Program-made: the position numbers and the translations under genes
In this document: one piece after another, positions 61,067 to 64,000 of the stretch
How the letters are laid out: each line of letters begins with the position of its first letter
How positions within the stretch are numbered: the stretch's first letter is position 1
The notes under the pieces: generated by a model
Told to the model about the DNA's origin: nothing
The model's database searches: none
The model's input: the letters and a program-made list of their open reading frames with translations, nothing else
NCBI RefSeq assembly: GCF_009928445.1
Contig: NZ_JAABNO010000018.1
Coordinates: 50,058-114,057 of the forward strand
Length of the DNA stretch: 64,000 nt
Direction: 5' to 3'
DNA from: Clostridium sp. C8-1-8
GTDB lineage: Bacteria > Bacillota > Clostridia > Clostridiales > Clostridiaceae

Positions 61067-61936
61067 ATGAATGAATTTATTAACTTATATAAAGAAAACT
61101 TAATAGCTAAAAATAAAAGCAATAACACAGTAGAGGCTTATGTTACTGACATTGTAGGATATTATAATTATCTTATAGAAAACAAGGTAGAACCTTTTGA
61201 TAATGATTACTCAGTGAATTATTATGTACAAGCTATATCTGATGTTAAAAGTACAAAATCTATAGAGAGGTGCATTATAGCGCTGAGAAGTTTTTATAGG
61301 TTTCTAAGTGATAAAAATCTTGTGAAGGAAATACCAAAGTTTCCGAAGCTAGATAGAAATGAAAAGAGGAATATAGGACCTATATTGACCATAAGTGAGG
61401 TTGAACAGATTATTGAATCCATTGACACTACCAATATAAAGGGTATAAGGGATAGGGCAGTTTTGGAGATGCTTTACGGCACCGGTATAAAGGCAACAGA
61501 GGCTATTTCTTTAACCTTAGAAGATGTGAACCTAGACTTAAATTTCATTAATTGCAAAGACGGTAAGGGGTTAGAAAGAATAATCCCTTTTGGGAGAGCA
61601 GCAAGAAGTGCAATGGTTGATTATCTTCCACAAAGAAGAAAGCTGAGTACAGAAAGTCATATGTTATTTTTAAATCTAAATGGCAAGGGACTAACAAGAC
61701 AAGGCATATGGAGAATAGTTAAGGAATACAGTGAAAAAGCAAATATTGAAAAAGATATAAACTTAAACACCTTAAGACATTCATTTGCCATACATCTATT
61801 GGAAAATGGCGCTCACCCTAAGACTGTCCAGCAGCTTATGGGAACTCATGTAATGAATTATATGGACTTATATTTTGAGTATGTTTCAAAAGATAAGGTT
61901 AATATATCTTATAATAATTTTCACCCAAGAGCATAA
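61067..61936 (+). CDS. XerD-like tyrosine recombinase with altered catalytic residues
   Basis: 289 residues with an N-terminal SAM-like domain and a catalytic-domain fold. Active-site positions differ from XerC/XerD: the first Arg is Lys (GTGIKATEA), the H-x-x-R motif reads NTLRHSFA with Asn in place of the first His, while Lys (GKGLERI), the terminal His (MGTH) and the nucleophile-position Tyr (DLYFEYV) remain. It sits in the usual xerD/ripX place next to spoIIM. Activity is therefore uncertain. Confidence 0.85.
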   Translation: MNEFINLYKENLIAKNKSNNTVEAYVTDIVGYYNYLIENKVEPFDNDYSVNYYVQAISDVKSTKSIERCIIALRSFYRFLSDKNLVKEIPKFPKLDRNEKRNIGPILTISEVEQIIESIDTTNIKGIRDRAVLEMLYGTGIKATEAISLTLEDVNLDLNFINCKDGKGLERIIPFGRAARSAMVDYLPQRRKLSTESHMLFLNLNGKGLTRQGIWRIVKEYSEKANIEKDINLNTLRHSFAIHLLENGAHPKTVQQLMGTHVMNYMDLYFEYVSKDKVNISYNNFHPRA

Positions 61937-62209
61937 AAATTTTAAAATCTAAGAAAATTATAAAATTATTTATTGGTTAAACCTAGTGGTTTAAATGTGA
62001 TACACTAGCTAAAGATGTGCAGCTTTAAAGCAAAATTTGTTTTAAAGATTCCTCTGTATTTTGAGAGAAGAATTTAAAAATAAGACTCTGTTTAAGAATA
62101 CTGTTGAAAATAAGATAAGTTTAATTGTTAATATAATCCATATAGTGTATAATTAGGTTATTTAACAAATAGTAATTTATAATGAATTAATTTAACTGGA
62201 GGCATCTAT
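61937..62209. other. Intergenic interval
   Basis: No gene except the downstream small ORF. A hairpin TTAAACC/GGTTTAA (61977-61994) without T run lies near the recombinase stop. Confidence 0.5.
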
Positions 62210-62356
62210 ATGAAAAAATACGAGTATAAATGTGTTTGCATACGGGGTGGTGCAGAGAAAACATCAAGAACATTAACTGAATACGGACAGCAAGGGTGGG
62301 AATTAGTATGTATATGGTGGGCTTGGCATTATTTAAAAAGAGAAATAGAAAATTAA
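62210..62356 (+). CDS. DUF4177-like small protein
   Basis: 48 residues with MKKYEYKCVCIRGGAEKTSR and the GWELV tail of the DUF4177 family. CTGGAGG ribosome site. Function unknown. Confidence 0.65.
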   Translation: MKKYEYKCVCIRGGAEKTSRTLTEYGQQGWELVCIWWAWHYLKREIEN

Positions 62357-62499
62357 GGTACTTCGGAGGCTTCTTATTAAACTAACTAAAGGCATCCTTA
62401 ATTAGTTGTCTTTGTAATTTCAACATTGTTGCTAAACAGAGCAAAAAATATTAATTTTATTACCTAGTAATACAGCTAGATTTATGTTAAAGAGTAAAA

Positions 62500-62535
62500 A
62501 ATAAACTTTAGGGTTACCTAGGGTTTATTTTTTTT
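62500..62535 (+). terminator. Terminator before dacF
   Basis: 13-bp stem AATAAACTTTAGG/CCTAGGGTTTATT with two G-U, GTTA loop, T8. Confidence 0.85.
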
Positions 62536-62665
62536 TACTTTCTGTATCTTCCTTTTATGCATTATGAAAGGTATATTTGAAAAAATATTTATATGAATAT
62601 GATTAATGTTTTTTTTCATAATTTATTTTATTTTGGTAAAAATAATGTCGAAAGGAGGAGTAAAG

Positions 62666-63829
62666 ATGAAAAAAAATAAATATCAATTAATATGTTTTCT
62701 ATTATCAATAATTATCTTCTTAGGACTATTTTCATTCCCTGTATTTGCAGAAGAACAAATAAAGGTAGAAGCGAAGTCAGCAATACTTATGGAGGCTGTA
62801 AGCGGAAAAATATTATTTGAGCAAAACTCTCATGAAAAATTTGCTCCAGCATCTGTAACAAAAATAATGACAATGCTTTTAGCCATGGAAGCTGTGGATA
62901 GCGGAAAAATAAAGCTTAGCGACAAGATCACAGCTAGTGAAAATGCTAAAAAAATGGGTGGAAGCACAATGCTTCTTGATACTGGTGAAATAAGAACTGT
63001 GGAGGAAATACTTAAAGGTATTGCAATAGCATCTGGAAATGATGCTGCAGTTGCTATGGCTGAGTATCTTGGAGGTACAGAAGCTAGCTTTGTTAATATG
63101 ATGAATGCAAAGGCTCAAGAGCTTGGAATGAAGGATACAACTTTTAAAAACTGTACTGGACTTCCAGCAGATGGTCATCTTTCTACTGCTTATGATATAT
63201 CTCTAATGTCAAGAGAATTACTAAAGCACCCTAAAATATTAAAGTATACTGGTACATATATGGATAATATTTCTGAGGGCAGAAAGTCACCTATAGAGCT
63301 AGTAAATCATAATAAGTTAGTTAGATTTTTTAAAGGTTGTGACGGCTTGAAGACTGGATTTACTAACGATGCAAAGTACTGCATCTCAGCAACAGCTACA
63401 AGAGATGGAGTAAGAATGCTATCAGTAATAATGGGAGCACCAACCTTCAAGATAAGAAACAGAGATGCTAGCATGCTTTTAAACTTTGGTTTTTCAAAAT
63501 TTGAAAGTAAAAAGATATTTGCAAAAGATCAAGATGTGGAAAAGATAAGTATGAGTAAGAACGGAGAAAAGTTCTTTATAGCAAAAGCTAAAGATGATGC
63601 AATAATAACTTGTGAAAAAGGTTCATCAGACAAGATTGCTAAGAAGATAACTTTAAATACTGATAAAGTTAAATATAAAAAGGGCGAGACAGTAGGAAAA
63701 TGTGAATTCTTTTTAGGTGAACAGCTAGTAGGTTCAGTTGAGTTGTATGCTGATAGAGACATAAAGAGAGCAAACTTCCTAGAAAACATAAAATATAATT
63801 TTCAAAACCTATTTAAAGGTGGAGTATAA
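62666..63829 (+). CDS. dacF: D-alanyl-D-alanine carboxypeptidase DacF
   Basis: 387 residues. Signal peptide (to about FPVFAEE), active-site SxxK in ASVTKIM, SGN in ASGNDAA, KTG in LKTGFT, and a beta-rich C-terminal domain. It trims peptidoglycan stem peptides; the DacF name comes from position near spoIIM and is the less certain part. ATG 62666 follows AAGGAGGAG. TGTCGAA (62647-62653) overlaps the ribosome site region. Confidence 0.92.
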   Translation: MKKNKYQLICFLLSIIIFLGLFSFPVFAEEQIKVEAKSAILMEAVSGKILFEQNSHEKFAPASVTKIMTMLLAMEAVDSGKIKLSDKITASENAKKMGGSTMLLDTGEIRTVEEILKGIAIASGNDAAVAMAEYLGGTEASFVNMMNAKAQELGMKDTTFKNCTGLPADGHLSTAYDISLMSRELLKHPKILKYTGTYMDNISEGRKSPIELVNHNKLVRFFKGCDGLKTGFTNDAKYCISATATRDGVRMLSVIMGAPTFKIRNRDASMLLNFGFSKFESKKIFAKDQDVEKISMSKNGEKFFIAKAKDDAIITCEKGSSDKIAKKITLNTDKVKYKKGETVGKCEFFLGEQLVGSVELYADRDIKRANFLENIKYNFQNLFKGGV

Positions 63830-63857
63830 GAAGGATTTTACATCCTTCTTTTTTTAT
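63829..63857 (+). terminator. Terminator after dacF
   Basis: AGAAGGAT/ATCCTTCT stem, TTTAC loop, T6. Confidence 0.9.
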
Positions 63858-64000
63858 TCTTTTTGAAGTTATATTTTAGATAGATTCGTTGATGAGTACG
63901 TGCAGATATCTTAAATGTATATATCGGAGAAAGAATAAAAAAAGAAAAAATTAAGTCGCCTGCCAGAATTTCTTCACATACGTTCAGAAAAGGCAGATGC
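63848..64000 (+). repeat. Dispersed element, copy B (runs to the window edge)
   Basis: Begins in the dacF terminator T tract and aligns over about 150 bases with copy A (58885-59037), including AGAAAGAATAA and the GCCTGCC...GGCAGATG stem. The 3' end is cut by the window. Confidence 0.6.

Noticed and set aside
62647..62653. TGTCGAA as a functional 0A box at dacF
   Set aside because: It overlaps the ribosome-site region rather than a promoter and occurs without flanking support; a chance heptamer is as likely.

Overview
The window is a low-GC Firmicute chromosome, almost certainly Clostridium sensu stricto. The evidence is the AT-rich codon use, strong AGGAGG-type ribosome sites, and the order spoIIIAA-AH, Asp23, nusB, folD, xseAB, ispA, dxs, tlyA, nadK, argR, recN, spoIVB, spo0A on the left, with nudF, spoIIM, a XerD-like gene and dacF on the right. 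All core genes are on the + strand. No species name can be justified from the sequence alone.

Bases 1-18049 are the sporulation and housekeeping block. It holds the eight-gene SpoIIIA channel operon, a polycistronic run for antitermination, folate, exonuclease VII and isoprenoid functions, then spoIVB and spo0A. spo0A is preceded by a sigma-H-like promoter with an overlapping 0A box.

At spo0A the chromosome is interrupted by a prophage of about 39.5 kb (17956-57538). It is integrated inside the 3' end of the spo0A coding sequence. A 36-bp identical core is present at both ends, inside a 94-bp duplication. The phage supplies a replacement 3' end that differs from the stranded host end at five bases, all synonymous, so Spo0A protein is unchanged. 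In order the prophage carries: tyrosine integrase; small genes; a possible large structured RNA; a GIY-YIG nuclease; a ribbon-helix-helix regulator divergent from an early operon; a PemK/MazF-TPR fusion followed by a secreted-peptide-like ORF; an ADP-ribosyltransferase-like protein; an iteron-type origin with a replication initiator; a YonO/QDE-1-like polymerase with a DFDSD motif; small accessory genes; small and large terminase; portal; MuF head protein; scaffold; capsid; connectors; tail tube; chaperones; tape measure; Dit; a cargo block (tail fibre, second PemK/MazF protein, small RNA, membrane protein); Tal; UviB-like protein; amidase; holin. A minus-strand secreted toxin-like gene and a candidate immunity gene sit next to attR.

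Bases 57597-64000 are host sequence again: the original spo0A terminator, two S-box (SAM-I-like) riboswitch modules in tandem with no methionine gene after them, a roughly 150-bp element that recurs at the end of the window, a hypothetical gene, nudF, spoIIM, a XerD-like recombinase with altered catalytic residues, a DUF4177-like gene and dacF.

The strongest leads are the integration into spo0A with synonymous gene restoration, the PemK-TPR plus peptide pair, the single-subunit polymerase, the iteron origin, and the toxin pair at attR. All family assignments were read by eye from motifs and gene order; no database search was possible.
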